64,000 bases of DNA from Bradyrhizobium sp. LHD-71 (lineage in GTDB: Bacteria > Pseudomonadota > Alphaproteobacteria > Rhizobiales > Xanthobacteraceae). Positions within the stretch are counted from its first letter, which is position 1. Each line of letters begins with the position of its first letter. Made by a program: the position numbers and the translations under genes. Location of the stretch: contig NZ_JAVIFX010000006.1 of NCBI RefSeq assembly GCF_031157255.1, forward strand, positions 124,001 to 188,000. Reading direction: 5' to 3'. A model generated the notes under the pieces. The model did no database searches and was not told where the DNA came from. It was given only the letters and a program-made list of their open reading frames with translations. Below, piece by piece: positions 33,915 to 44,071 of the stretch.

Positions 33915-34631
33915 ATGACAACGATGACCGCACCTCCGATCGGTATCAACCGCGATCGTTGGTTCTACGTCGGCATGACCGTTGCGATGACCATGACGGT
34001 GTTCGCGGGGTTCGCCCCGAGCTTCTATCTCCGCAAGGCCGGCTTCAACGGCCCTCCGCTCACGCCATTTATTCTCGTCCACGCCGCAATGATGACTGCC
34101 TGGATGCTCGGCTGCGTGCTGCAAGCCTCATTGATCGCTGCGCGATCGATCAGCGCGCATCGCGCGTTCGGCTGGCTGTTTGCCTTGGTCGCGGTCGCAA
34201 TCGTCGTGACGGGGCCGCAGCTCGGCATTGCCACGATCAAGCGCGGCGCCGTACCTCCCGGGCTGACGGCCGAACAATTCCTGGTGTTGCCGATGGCGGG
34301 CGTGATCATGTTCGCCGGCTTCGTCGGCCTCGGCATCTGGCAGCGAAACAACGCACAGGCGCACAAGCGATTGATGTTGCTGTCGACCATCGCCATTCTT
34401 GATGCGGCGACCGCGCGGATGCCAGGCATGTTCGATGCGGGCCCGTTGGCCTTTTTTGCCGCGGCCGATGCCTTCATCGTGGCCGGCATTCTCTATGATC
34501 TCGCGGCGCGCGCCCGCGTGCATCCGGTGTGGATCTGGGGCGGCCTCGCAATCATCGTTTCGCAGGCGCTGCGGCTGTTGCTATCGTCAACGGAAGCCTG
34601 GGCGAACTTTGTGCGATACCTGGTGGGTTAG
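33915..34631 (+). CDS. Multi-pass membrane protein, function unknown
   Basis: A 238-residue integral membrane protein with about six hydrophobic segments (for example near residues 18-36, 52-72, 82-100, 125-141 and 182-200). It starts MTTMTAPPIGINRDRWFYVG. Between segments there are His/Arg residues (ISAHRAFGW, AQAHKRLMLLSTIAI) spaced as in membrane cytochrome-like or DUF2306-like proteins, which could be heme contacts, but no established motif is identified. Stand-alone gene. Confidence 0.75.
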   Translation: MTTMTAPPIGINRDRWFYVGMTVAMTMTVFAGFAPSFYLRKAGFNGPPLTPFILVHAAMMTAWMLGCVLQASLIAARSISAHRAFGWLFALVAVAIVVTGPQLGIATIKRGAVPPGLTAEQFLVLPMAGVIMFAGFVGLGIWQRNNAQAHKRLMLLSTIAILDAATARMPGMFDAGPLAFFAAADAFIVAGILYDLAARARVHPVWIWGGLAIIVSQALRLLLSSTEAWANFVRYLVG

Positions 34632-34655
34632 GAAGCGCGTACGAAGAGCTTCAGC

Positions 34656-34700
34656 GGCGAAGCAATCCAGAGCGGCGTATGCAAACTGGATTGCTTCGCC
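34656..34700. repeat. GAAGCAATCCAG inverted repeat, copy 1
   Basis: GGCGAAGCAATCCAG at 34656-34670 faces its perfect complement at 34686-34700. Related copies lie at 38141-38290 and 40242-40330. A family abundant in Bradyrhizobium-type genomes. Confidence 0.85.
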
Positions 34701-34751
34701 ACGGCCGGGCGAAACGATGCGTTTTTCAAACGACCAAGGTCGTAAGAACCA

Positions 34752-35102
34752 TCAATACAGGAATCGTTCTTCCACGATCTTGCCGTCGCGCACGGTGTAG
34801 AGGCCGACCTCATCCATCTTGGTCCGCTGGCCGGTCGCCTTTGGCGTGACGTCGATCGAGAAGAACAGCGCGAACTGGTCGTCGTTCACATACGGGCCTG
34901 ATGCCTCAAAGCTGTGGACGTCGTGGTTGGCCGTCCACCATTCGCCCTTGGCGTGGACGGCGGGCCGGCCGCGGGCCTCCTTCATGGGACCCTCCATCGC
35001 CTCGATGCTGACGACGTCATCGGACCAGAATTTCTCAGCTTCCTCGAACTTGCCGGCCTTGAGCGCGGCAGTGAATTCCTTGGCGATGTCTGCGGTGTTC
35101 AT
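34752..35102 (-). CDS. SnoaL-like / nuclear transport factor 2-fold protein
   Basis: A 116-residue protein with the NTF2/SnoaL cone fold by pattern: IAKEFTAALKAGKFEEAEKF, then WSDDVVSIEAMEGP and the two C-terminal strands ending DGKIVEERFLY. Such proteins are isomerases, cyclases or binding proteins. Here no clear catalytic pair is identified. The ATG at 35102 with AGGGAG upstream is chosen over an in-frame extension to 35177. Confidence 0.78.
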   Translation of the reverse strand: MNTADIAKEFTAALKAGKFEEAEKFWSDDVVSIEAMEGPMKEARGRPAVHAKGEWWTANHDVHSFEASGPYVNDDQFALFFSIDVTPKATGQRTKMDEVGLYTVRDGKIVEERFLY

Positions 35103-35271
35103 GGCGCTACTCCCTGCACTGACGATTGAGAACATAAAGGGAACATAAAACCTGCAAGAGGTCAAGCAAGGGACCATCTAGCCGGCGGAGACGTCACCTT
35201 TATGTAGCGGCCAGCTGTCAAAAGGCGTCAGCAGCAGGAAGACGCTTTCGAACTTCTGCGAACTGGCAGCG

Positions 35272-35550
35272 TCAGTCGTCGTCATCGCGCTCGATCCGGA
35301 AGCGGCGCGGCCGGTCATTGCGATAGTTCGGCGTGTAGCGATCGATAATGGTCGAGCCGCGGATCACGCGCCGGCGGCGTCCGTCATCGGAGTCCACACT
35401 CCAGTTGTGGGTGTGCCGATAGGACGAGCCATGCGAACCGGAATCCGATGAGGTGTTCGAACTCGAGTTTGACGATGTGTTGCCGGCGAACGCCGCCGGA
35501 ACGACTGAGGTGCTGACGCCTATCGCGATCGCTGCAACAATCGTCTTCAT
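35272..35550 (-). CDS. Secreted Ser/Asn-rich small protein
   Basis: A 92-residue protein. Residues 1-22 are a signal peptide (ending AAFAG). The mature part opens with a Ser/Asn/Thr-rich stretch (NTSSNSSSNTSSDSGSHGSS) and ends with an Arg-rich then Asp-rich tail (RRFRIERDDDD). No family recognised. Likely periplasmic or extracellular. Gene neighbour at 35702 is another small secreted protein on the same strand, about 150 bp away. Confidence 0.7.
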   Translation of the reverse strand: MKTIVAAIAIGVSTSVVPAAFAGNTSSNSSSNTSSDSGSHGSSYRHTHNWSVDSDDGRRRRVIRGSTIIDRYTPNYRNDRPRRFRIERDDDD

Positions 35551-35701
35551 TGGAAGCCTCGCGTGTTGATGAGCCGGCCATCAACGCGGGTGTTCGGACG
35601 ATCGTTCCTTTGCTTCGCCGCGGCAAAGGATGTCGAGATGTCGCAGTGAATATCGTCCGGACAAAACGAACGATGTCCGGGTGGCGCGCTCTCTGCCCGC
35701 G

Positions 35702-35950
35702 TCAGAAATTGCAGGTGCCGGTGCGCATCATGCCTTCTTTGACGCTGAGCGCGTCGAAGAACGTCGGCAGCGAGGCTACGATCCGCGTGTAGTTGGACGG
35801 GAACGGACGGGTCGGAATGTTGTCGTCCCAGATCTGGCAGAATCCGGTGCCTTCCCAGCGGATCAGCGAGTAGTTGGCTTGCGCAGGACTGGCCGCGGCG
35901 ACCGCGGTCACCACGAGACCGGCAACAGCAAGAATCGAAACACGACGCAT
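35702..35950 (-). CDS. Small secreted protein
   Basis: An 82-residue protein with a signal peptide (about 1-25, ending PAQA) and a short mature part YSLIRWEGTGFCQIWDDNIP with two Cys (FCQ, TCNF at the C-terminus) that could form one disulfide. Function unknown; homologues of this pattern recur in Bradyrhizobium-type genomes as I recall. No motif. Confidence 0.7.
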   Translation of the reverse strand: MRRVSILAVAGLVVTAVAAASPAQANYSLIRWEGTGFCQIWDDNIPTRPFPSNYTRIVASLPTFFDALSVKEGMMRTGTCNF

Positions 35951-36168
35951 CGATCGTCTCCCTTGAACAATCGCTGTGGGGCGCCTCCAAAGGAACGGCG
36001 GCCTGGATCTAGAACGCAGATGCCGACGAGAAGTTGCCGCCGGGGCGGTCCGGCGGCGGGTAACCCGCGCTGGTCATGCGCGCCCCGCCGCGTTAACCTG
36101 CCCGTGCACTCCATCAAGTGCGATGGAAGACCATCTGAAAATCGAAGCAGCGCTCTTGGCGGGGCCCC

Positions 36169-37005
36169 ATGGGATCATCTCCAATTCGTGCAGTCACCCG
36201 CGCGATCGATCTCCTCCAGGCCTTGAACAGGCGGCCGATTTCCACCATCGACGAACTGCATGGACAGACCGGGATACCGAAGCCTTCCATCGTGCGGCTG
36301 TTGCGCACCTTTGTAGCGAAGGGGCTGGTGTGTCACGCGCCGAAGCACGGCGCATACTACCTGACGTCGCAAGTGCAGTCGCTGTCGGTCGGGTATCACA
36401 GCGTGCCCAAGATCGTCGAAGCGGCCGCGCCACTGCTCGATGCGATGACCAGTCAGGTGAAATGGCCGATGGCTGTTTCCGTCCCGGACGGCAACGCCGT
36501 CGTGATCCGTTACAGCACGGTGCCGCGCTCGCCGCTGGCGCTGCTGCATTCATCGATCAATATGCGGCTCAGCTTCGTCACGCGGGCGCTCGGGCGCGCG
36601 TTCCTGGCATTTTGCGAGGACGATGAGCGGGAAATCATTCTGAAGGCCGTCAATATCTCTTCCGAGCCGGAGGATGCGTTTGCGCAAAATCCCGTTGCCG
36701 TCCGCCGGATTCTGGCGGAGACCCGCGCGCAGGGTTACGCGACGCGCGATCCGCGGGTTCGCCCGGTCTCGAACACGATAGCCGTTCCGGTCTTCGAGGA
36801 CACGCGGGTGGTCGCGACCGTTGGCCTGACGTTCATTTCATCCGCGCTGACGTTGGAAGGAGCGGTGGGCAACCACCTTGGTCAGGTGAAGCAGATCGGT
36901 CTCGAGATCTCGAAGCGGCTGACCCGCCCGAAGCCCACATCCGAAGCCGATCGAGGGTGGTCGAACGGCGCCCGCATTGCGCGATCTGGTCCTCTCTCGA
37001 CCTGA
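36169..37005 (+). CDS. IclR-family transcriptional regulator
   Basis: A 278-residue regulator. The N-terminal winged helix-turn-helix is RAVTRAIDLLQALNRRPIST, then KPSIVRLLRTFVAKGLV. The C-terminal IclR effector domain (about 85-260) includes GRAFLAFCEDDERE and TRAQGYATRDPRVRP. It resembles MhpR-type activators of aromatic catabolism. It is next to a tripartite-type solute receptor, 150 bp downstream on the same strand, which is its likely target or co-regulated gene. The effector is unknown. A long C-terminal tail follows the domain. Confidence 0.88.
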   Translation: MGSSPIRAVTRAIDLLQALNRRPISTIDELHGQTGIPKPSIVRLLRTFVAKGLVCHAPKHGAYYLTSQVQSLSVGYHSVPKIVEAAAPLLDAMTSQVKWPMAVSVPDGNAVVIRYSTVPRSPLALLHSSINMRLSFVTRALGRAFLAFCEDDEREIILKAVNISSEPEDAFAQNPVAVRRILAETRAQGYATRDPRVRPVSNTIAVPVFEDTRVVATVGLTFISSALTLEGAVGNHLGQVKQIGLEISKRLTRPKPTSEADRGWSNGARIARSGPLST

Positions 37006-37154
37006 CGCGCGGGGCCCTTTCCTCGGACGACCAAATTTCATTTGGCGAAATTTCAGAAACGAAATGTGGCTGGCGGCCGGCGGCCGGCTCAAGCTCGGCC
37101 GCCACAAGGCGCCGGCGCCTGCCTGCGCCAAAGAAATATCCGGAGGAAGCCCCG

Positions 37155-38129
37155 ATGTTCTGCATCAAGCATGCATTGATCGTCGTTGCGCTGGTCATGG
37201 TGGGCGCCACACCGGCCCAATCGAAGGACTGGCCCTCGCGCCCGGTGACCATCATCGTACCGTTTGTCGCCGGCGGCAGCACGGACATCGTGGCCAGACT
37301 GATGGCGGAGCGATTTCGGGCCGAATTCAACAGCGCATTCGTCATTGAGAATCGGCCGGGAGCGACTGGAAACATCGGCGCCGTCGCTGCAGCGAAAGCC
37401 GCGCCGGATGGTCACACGCTGCTGTTCTCCACCTCAGGCCCGGTCGCCACGAACGTGCTGCTGTTCAAGACCCTTCAGGCGAATCCTCTGACCGATCTGG
37501 CGCCGATCGCCTTGATCGCGGAGGTCCCGCTGTTCGTCGTCGTCAATGCCAAGCTTCCGATTCATAACCTCAAGGAGCTGCTCGACTACGACAAAGCCAA
37601 TCCGGGCAAGCTGAATTTTGGTCACGCAGGAACGGGTAGCATGGGCCACATGGCGAGTGAGCTGTTCGCCGAAACGGCGGGACGCAAGTTCACGAGCATT
37701 GTTTATCAAGGGTCGCCGGCCGTGACGCGAGACCTCGTGGCCGGCGTCATCGATGTCGCATTCGACCTTGTTCCGAGCTACATGCCGTTCATTCAAGCGG
37801 GCACGGTGCGCGCTATCGCGGTGGCAACCTCGCAGAGGATGCCCGAGCTTGCTGACGTGCCGACCGTGATGGAGCAGGGGTTCAAGAACTTCGAAGCGTC
37901 GTCGTTCGTCGCGCTGCTCGGTCCGGCCAACATGCCGCAAGAAATCGTGCAGAAGCTCAACGCGGTCGCAAACGCGTGGCTGCAGGAAGACGCTTCCAAG
38001 AAAGCGCTTCAGGCGCAAACCCTGCACGCCATCGGCGGCACGCCGGAAAAGCTGAAAGAGCGTATGCGCGCCGAAATCAGAAAATGGGAGCCGGTGGTGA
38101 AGTCAGCCGGGATCTCGCTCGGCAATTGA
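37155..38129 (+). CDS. Tripartite tricarboxylate (Bug/TctC) family receptor
   Basis: A 324-residue periplasmic binding protein of the Bug family: signal peptide (about 1-23), then DWPSRPVTIIVPFVAGGSTD as the classic ligand-loop start, and ENRPGATGNIGAVAAAKAAPDGHT for the Gly-rich loop. No TctA/TctB membrane genes follow, as is frequent for these receptors, so it is an orphan. The ligand could be a carboxylic or aromatic acid. The start at 37155 has CGGAGGAAG upstream. The frame continuing upstream from 36957 overlaps the IclR gene and is not credible. Confidence 0.9.
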   Translation: MFCIKHALIVVALVMVGATPAQSKDWPSRPVTIIVPFVAGGSTDIVARLMAERFRAEFNSAFVIENRPGATGNIGAVAAAKAAPDGHTLLFSTSGPVATNVLLFKTLQANPLTDLAPIALIAEVPLFVVVNAKLPIHNLKELLDYDKANPGKLNFGHAGTGSMGHMASELFAETAGRKFTSIVYQGSPAVTRDLVAGVIDVAFDLVPSYMPFIQAGTVRAIAVATSQRMPELADVPTVMEQGFKNFEASSFVALLGPANMPQEIVQKLNAVANAWLQEDASKKALQAQTLHAIGGTPEKLKERMRAEIRKWEPVVKSAGISLGN

Positions 38130-38140
38130 GTATGCGGTCT

Positions 38141-38290
38141 TCGTCATTGCGAGGAGCAAAGCGACGAAGCAATCCAGTGTGAGCTTGACGCAAATGCTGC
38201 GTCTTGGTTGCGCGCTTCGCGCGGCTGGATTGCTTCGCCATAGGCGAGCGAAGCGACGCCGTTCTTCGAACGGCTATGGCCCGCAATGAC
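38141..38290. repeat. GAAGCAATCCAG repeat, copy 2 (long form)
   Basis: The 150-bp element has CGTCATTGCGAGGAGC at the left and GCAATGAC at the right, with CGAAGCAATCCAG (38165-38177) and CTGGATTGCTTCG (38225-38237) inside. It lies between the receptor gene and the end of thiC. Confidence 0.88.
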
Positions 38291-38293
38291 AAA

Positions 38294-40330
<2,037 letters not shown>

Positions 40331-40352
40331 GAAGGGATGCTCATCATTCTCC

Positions 40353-40961
40353 TCACGCCGCATGCTTGAAGGCATGCAGCCACTGATTCACCCGGGCCTC
40401 CGGGTCCTTCGCCTGCGTCACATCGCTGACCACGGCGATGGAATCCGCCCCGGCCTCGAAGATTTCCTTTGCCTGTTCGAACTTGATGCCGCCGATCGCA
40501 ACGAGCGGGATCGTCCCCACCTTGCGCTTCCATTCGGTGATGCGCGCAATCCCTTGCGGACCGAACCGCATGACCTTCAGCGTGGTCGGGAAGATGGGCC
40601 CCAGCGCAACATAGTCTGGCGCGTGCTTCAGCGCGTTTTCGAGCTCTTCCTCGTCGTGGGTCGACAGGCCGAGCGTCAGGTTGGCGCGGCGGATCGCTTT
40701 GACGTCCGCGTCTGCGAGGTCTTCCTGACCGAGATGCAGGTGCCTGGCGCCGACCTCGATTGCCGCCTGCCAGTAATCGTTGACGACGAGCTGCGTGCCG
40801 GTGCCAGCGGTGACGGCAAGCGCCTTGCGCATCAACGCCACCGCGTCGGCGTGATCGAGATCCTTCGCGCGCAGTTGCACGGTGCCGACGCCGAGCGCTG
40901 TCAGGCGCTTGACCCAGGCGACGTTGTCAACGACGGGATAGAAACGGTCAGGATGCTGCAT
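40353..40961 (-). CDS. thiE: Thiamine phosphate synthase
   Basis: A 202-residue TIM-barrel enzyme that joins HMP diphosphate to the thiazole phosphate, giving thiamine phosphate. Landmarks are [34 protein letters not shown] then GQEDL, and the C-terminal GGI-type phosphate loop ([16 protein letters not shown]). It overlaps thiG by 14 bp, thus the start is fixed by the coupling. Confidence 0.93.
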   Translation of the reverse strand: MQHPDRFYPVVDNVAWVKRLTALGVGTVQLRAKDLDHADAVALMRKALAVTAGTGTQLVVNDYWQAAIEVGARHLHLGQEDLADADVKAIRRANLTLGLSTHDEEELENALKHAPDYVALGPIFPTTLKVMRFGPQGIARITEWKRKVGTIPLVAIGGIKFEQAKEIFEAGADSIAVVSDVTQAKDPEARVNQWLHAFKHAA

Positions 40962-41730
40962 GCCAGAACGGAGTCCCGATCACTGGAGTGGAGGGAGAGG
41001 CGAAATCGCGCGGCGTCATCAGTCCGGCCTCGAACGCAGCGCGTCCGGCGTCGACGGCAAGACGAAAGGCGTTCGCCATTGCCACCGGATCATCGGCCTT
41101 GGCCACGGCCGTGTTGAGCAGCACGGCGTCATAGCCGAGTTCAAGCGCTTCGGCCGCGTGGCTCGGCGCGCCGATGCCGGCATCGACCACCAGCGTGATG
41201 TCCGGCAGCCGCTGCCGCAGCAGCTTCAGCGCGTCGCGATTGACGATGCCGCGCGCGCTGCCGATGGGCGCCGCCCAAGGCATGATGACGCGACAGCCGG
41301 CATCGACGAGGCGCTGCGCGACGCCGAGATCTTCGGTGCAGTAGGGATAGACGTCGAAGCCGTCCTTGATCAAGATCTGCGCCGCCTCGACCAGACCGAT
41401 CACGTCGGGCTGCAGCGTCTCCTGGTCGGCGATCACTTCCAGCTTGATGCGCGATGTTCCAAAGAGCTCGCGCGCAAGCTTTGCCGTCGTCACCGCCTCG
41501 CGCACGCTGTGGCAGCCCGCGGTGTTGGGCAGCACGGCGACGCCGAGTTCACGGATCAGCGACCAGAACGCATCGCCGGTCTTGCCGCCGGCGGTCTCGC
41601 GCCGTACCGAAACGGTGACGAGCTCGGCGGCCGACGCGCGGATCGCCTGTTGCATGACCGCCGGCGAGGGGTAGAGCGCCGTGCCGATCAAGAGCCGCGA
41701 GGAGAATTGCTCGTTGTAAAAAGCGACCAT
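40948..41730 (-). CDS. thiG: Thiazole synthase
   Basis: A 260-residue enzyme that makes thiazole phosphate from ThiS thiocarboxylate, DXP and dehydroglycine. Seen: [51 protein letters not shown] and [20 protein letters not shown], then [18 protein letters not shown]. The Lys in the DXP site lies within [15 protein letters not shown]. It follows thiS by 5 bp and overlaps thiE. Confidence 0.95.
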   Translation of the reverse strand: MVAFYNEQFSSRLLIGTALYPSPAVMQQAIRASAAELVTVSVRRETAGGKTGDAFWSLIRELGVAVLPNTAGCHSVREAVTTAKLARELFGTSRIKLEVIADQETLQPDVIGLVEAAQILIKDGFDVYPYCTEDLGVAQRLVDAGCRVIMPWAAPIGSARGIVNRDALKLLRQRLPDITLVVDAGIGAPSHAAEALELGYDAVLLNTAVAKADDPVAMANAFRLAVDAGRAAFEAGLMTPRDFASPSTPVIGTPFWHAAS

Positions 41731-41735
41731 TGACG

Positions 41736-41933
41736 TCAGCCTCCCTGTCGCGGGGTGAGGATCTCGACCATGTCGCCTTCCGCAATCTCCGTTTCCGACC
41801 AGCGTGCGCGCGGCACGACGTCGTAGTTGATCGCGATGGCGAAGTGCGTGCCCTCGAACTCGAGCTCGCCAAGCAGTGTATCGACGCGCGTGGCTGCGAC
41901 GTCCTTAGGCTCGCCATTGACCGTCACACGCAT
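41736..41933 (-). CDS. thiS: Sulfur carrier protein ThiS
   Basis: A 65-residue ubiquitin-like protein with the terminal Gly-Gly (PRQGG) that is thiocarboxylated to deliver sulfur to ThiG. VNGEPKDV at the start is typical. It overlaps thiO by 10 bp and precedes thiG by 5 bp. No ThiF-type adenylating enzyme is in the window. Confidence 0.94.
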   Translation of the reverse strand: MRVTVNGEPKDVAATRVDTLLGELEFEGTHFAIAINYDVVPRARWSETEIAEGDMVEILTPRQGG

Positions 41934-42937
41934 TGCATCACCTCGTTGTCGATCGCGTCGCGCGTCAGATAGGTCGCCGTCAGTTCGGCGAGCGCGGGCG
42001 CCAGCAGAAATCCATGCCGGTACAGTCCGTTGACGCTGATGCGGTCGCCGTCGATGCGGACACGCGGCAGGTTGTCAGGGAAGGCCGGGCGAAGGCCCGC
42101 GCCGATCTCGACGATGCGCGCCTCGGCGAAGGCGGGATGCACAGCGTAGGCGGCGCTCAGGAGCTCCAGCGCCGAGCGCACGCTGACGCCGTCATCGTCG
42201 GTTTCGATCGTGGTGGCCCCGATCATGAAATGATGATCGGCGCGGGGCACGATGTAGAGCGGCCAGCGCGGATGGATCAGGCGGACCGGGCGGTTGAGCT
42301 GAACGTCCTTCGTCTCGACCACGATCATCTCGCCCTTCACCGCACGAAGGTCCGCGACTTGATCGCGCGCAGCGATGCCACGGCAATCGATCGTCAGGCC
42401 ACCCTTAGCGGATGCGGGCGCTTCGCCGTAGTGAATCGCCACACCATGGTCATTCAGCCGCGCGTGCAGATGCGGCAGGACCTTGCGCGGCTCGACATGG
42501 TGCTCATCGGCATAGAACAGCCCGCGGTCGAACTGGCCTGCAAGCGCAGGTTCGAGGATTGCGAGACGTTCGGCGTCGACGAGGTCGTGTCCGGCCGTGC
42601 GCCGTGCGAAGCGGTCGAAATCTGTGCGGTCGCGGCGATGCGCAACGACCAGCGTGCCACTGCGCGGTCCGCTTGCGAGTTCTTGGTCCCAGAGATCCAG
42701 CGATCGCAGGCCGAGGCGCGTGATTGCGGGCTCGGTCGCTTCGCCTTCGCAATAAGGCGCAAGCATGCCGCCCGCCCAGTGGCCGGTCGAGCTTTTCAGC
42801 GCTGGATCGTCGCGCTCGAACAGGGTGACGTCGAAGCCTGCGCGCGACAGCAGCAGCGCCTGCCAGGTTCCTGCAACACCCGCTCCGATGATGCTGATAT
42901 GCGCCGGATAGCGCTTCGCCGATATGTCGTGCAACAT
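41924..42937 (-). CDS. thiO: Glycine oxidase ThiO
   Basis: A 337-residue FAD-dependent oxidase that makes dehydroglycine (iminoglycine) for ThiG. The N-terminal Rossmann motif is HISIIGAGVAGTWQALLLSR (about residues 13-32), followed by TLFERDD. Near the C-terminus, GAGLRPAFPDNLPRVRID and LYRHGFLLAPALAEL hold the family contacts. It is the first gene after the TPP riboswitch. The ATG at 42937 lies just after the aptamer, with GGGACGGG as ribosome site. Confidence 0.92.
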   Translation of the reverse strand: MLHDISAKRYPAHISIIGAGVAGTWQALLLSRAGFDVTLFERDDPALKSSTGHWAGGMLAPYCEGEATEPAITRLGLRSLDLWDQELASGPRSGTLVVAHRRDRTDFDRFARRTAGHDLVDAERLAILEPALAGQFDRGLFYADEHHVEPRKVLPHLHARLNDHGVAIHYGEAPASAKGGLTIDCRGIAARDQVADLRAVKGEMIVVETKDVQLNRPVRLIHPRWPLYIVPRADHHFMIGATTIETDDDGVSVRSALELLSAAYAVHPAFAEARIVEIGAGLRPAFPDNLPRVRIDGDRISVNGLYRHGFLLAPALAELTATYLTRDAIDNEVMQCV

Positions 42938-42941
42938 TCCC

Positions 42942-43062
42942 GTCCCTTCGCCGGCATAACCCGGATCAGGTTCGAAGGGTCACCACGGTGATATCGCGAT
43001 CTGAAGTCTCGATCGGCGAACCGATGTGGAATCTCAGCTCCTGCCGGAGCCCCCCTCGGAAC
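42942..43062 (-). promoter_or_regulatory. TPP riboswitch (THI element) controlling thiO-S-G-E
   Basis: On the minus strand the conserved CTGAGA is in GGAGCTGAGATTCC, and the second conserved half reads ACCTGATCCGGGTTATGCC followed by GGCGAAGGGAC. P1 can form from GTTCC (43058-43062) and GGGAC (42942-42946). The 3' P1 strand and the ribosome site of thiO overlap, so TPP binding probably blocks translation initiation (inference). Confidence 0.96.
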
Positions 43063-43069
43063 GAGACTT

Positions 43070-43097
43070 ATAATAGGCCTAAAGAGGCGGACGTCAA
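43070..43097 (-). promoter_or_regulatory. Sigma-70-type promoter of the thi operon
   Basis: TTGACG (43092-43097) and TATTAT (43070-43075) on the minus strand, spaced by 16 bp. Transcription should begin about 43064, directly before the riboswitch. Confidence 0.8.
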
Positions 43098-43178
43098 CGG
43101 TCGGTCTTCGTGCGGCAATCGCCCGAAGTTCCAAGACCGACGAGTTTAAGCGACGCGTTAAGACAGTGTTTCCGCTGT

Positions 43179-43201
43179 GATGCCCGCGAAAAGCGGGCAT
43201 C
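43179..43201. repeat. Short hairpin, GATGCCCGC/GCGGGCATC
   Basis: A perfect 9-bp stem with a GAAAA loop, 22 bp after the end of the lytic transglycosylase gene on the minus strand. Of the GAAA-loop hairpin group. It may act as terminator but has no T-run. Confidence 0.7.
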
Positions 43202-43222
43202 GGTCCGCAGCTCTAAGATCTG

Positions 43223-43759
43223 CTACTGCCGTCGGGCTCGGCCCCCATGCTGCGTGGCGTCGGTGGCGGTATCGGCTGAGACGAATCCAGGCGTGGCGAA
43301 TGCTGAGGCCGCGGGCGTTTTCGCATAGGCGCTTGCCGCCTGCATGCGCTGTCGCTTCGCGGCGTAATAGTAACCGCTTGCATAATAGCCGACGGAGCGG
43401 CCGTGATGGCCGTTCGCGGCGCGATAGGCGCCGGCGAGATAGCGCACTCCGTATCTCAGATTGGTCTCGGGATCGAGCAGGCCCGCAGCCGTTCCTGTGT
43501 AACCCATGCCGCGCGCGGTCGCGAGCTTGATCTGCATCAGCCCGGTTGCTCCGCCGCGGCCGATCGCGTTGGCGCGATAGCGGCTCTCGCGCACGATCAC
43601 GCGATGCACGAGTTCGGCGGGAACGCCGTTGGACGCCGCGTGGCTTGCGATCAGCGAGTCATACGGCCGCGCTTGCGACGCAGGGCTTTGTGCGAATGTG
43701 GGAGAAGCAGACGAGATGGATACGGTCGCAGCAACCGCTGCGATCAGGACGACCTTCAT
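43223..43759 (-). CDS. Lytic transglycosylase (SLT domain)
   Basis: A 178-residue secreted peptidoglycan lyase. Signal peptide (about 1-25, ending TFAQ). The goose-lysozyme-type domain has VIVRESRYRANAIGRGGATG (catalytic Glu in RES), LMQIKLATARGMGYTG and NLRYGVRYLAGAYRAANGHH then YYASGYY. The ATG at 43759 with GGGGG upstream is taken; an upstream in-frame start was rejected. Downstream (lower coordinate) is a short hairpin at 43179. C-terminal tail is Arg/Ala-rich and unconserved. Confidence 0.88.
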   Translation of the reverse strand: MKVVLIAAVAATVSISSASPTFAQSPASQARPYDSLIASHAASNGVPAELVHRVIVRESRYRANAIGRGGATGLMQIKLATARGMGYTGTAAGLLDPETNLRYGVRYLAGAYRAANGHHGRSVGYYASGYYYAAKRQRMQAASAYAKTPAASAFATPGFVSADTATDATQHGGRARRQ

Positions 43760-44071
43760 GAAGACCCCCGGCGTTGATCTTGTTGCCCTGATTGCCAGCC
43801 CCGCGATCAGGTTGCGCGCAACATGCAACGCGCTGCGCGCATGCTTCAACCGTCAACCGGTCATAGGCCTCAAAAGACCATTTCATCGCCGTAATGTACG
43901 GAATTTTGCGGTCGATTATGGCGAGCTCAGTCCGCGATTAAGGCGATGGCGCCACGATTCGACCGCGGCACTGCCGCGTTTGCCAGATGCTGCGGCGTAC
44001 TGGATGCCCGCCGGAGCCTGTCCTCGGGCCGCGTTTCGCGCGGACCCGGGGGGCGGGCATGACTATGCCCA

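Noticed and set aside
42896-42980. GGTTCGAAGGG near 42970 as a possible tRNA T-arm.
   Set aside because: It belongs to the TPP riboswitch (ACCTGATCCGGGTTATGCC on the minus strand); no acceptor stem or anticodon arm. No tRNA was found in the window.
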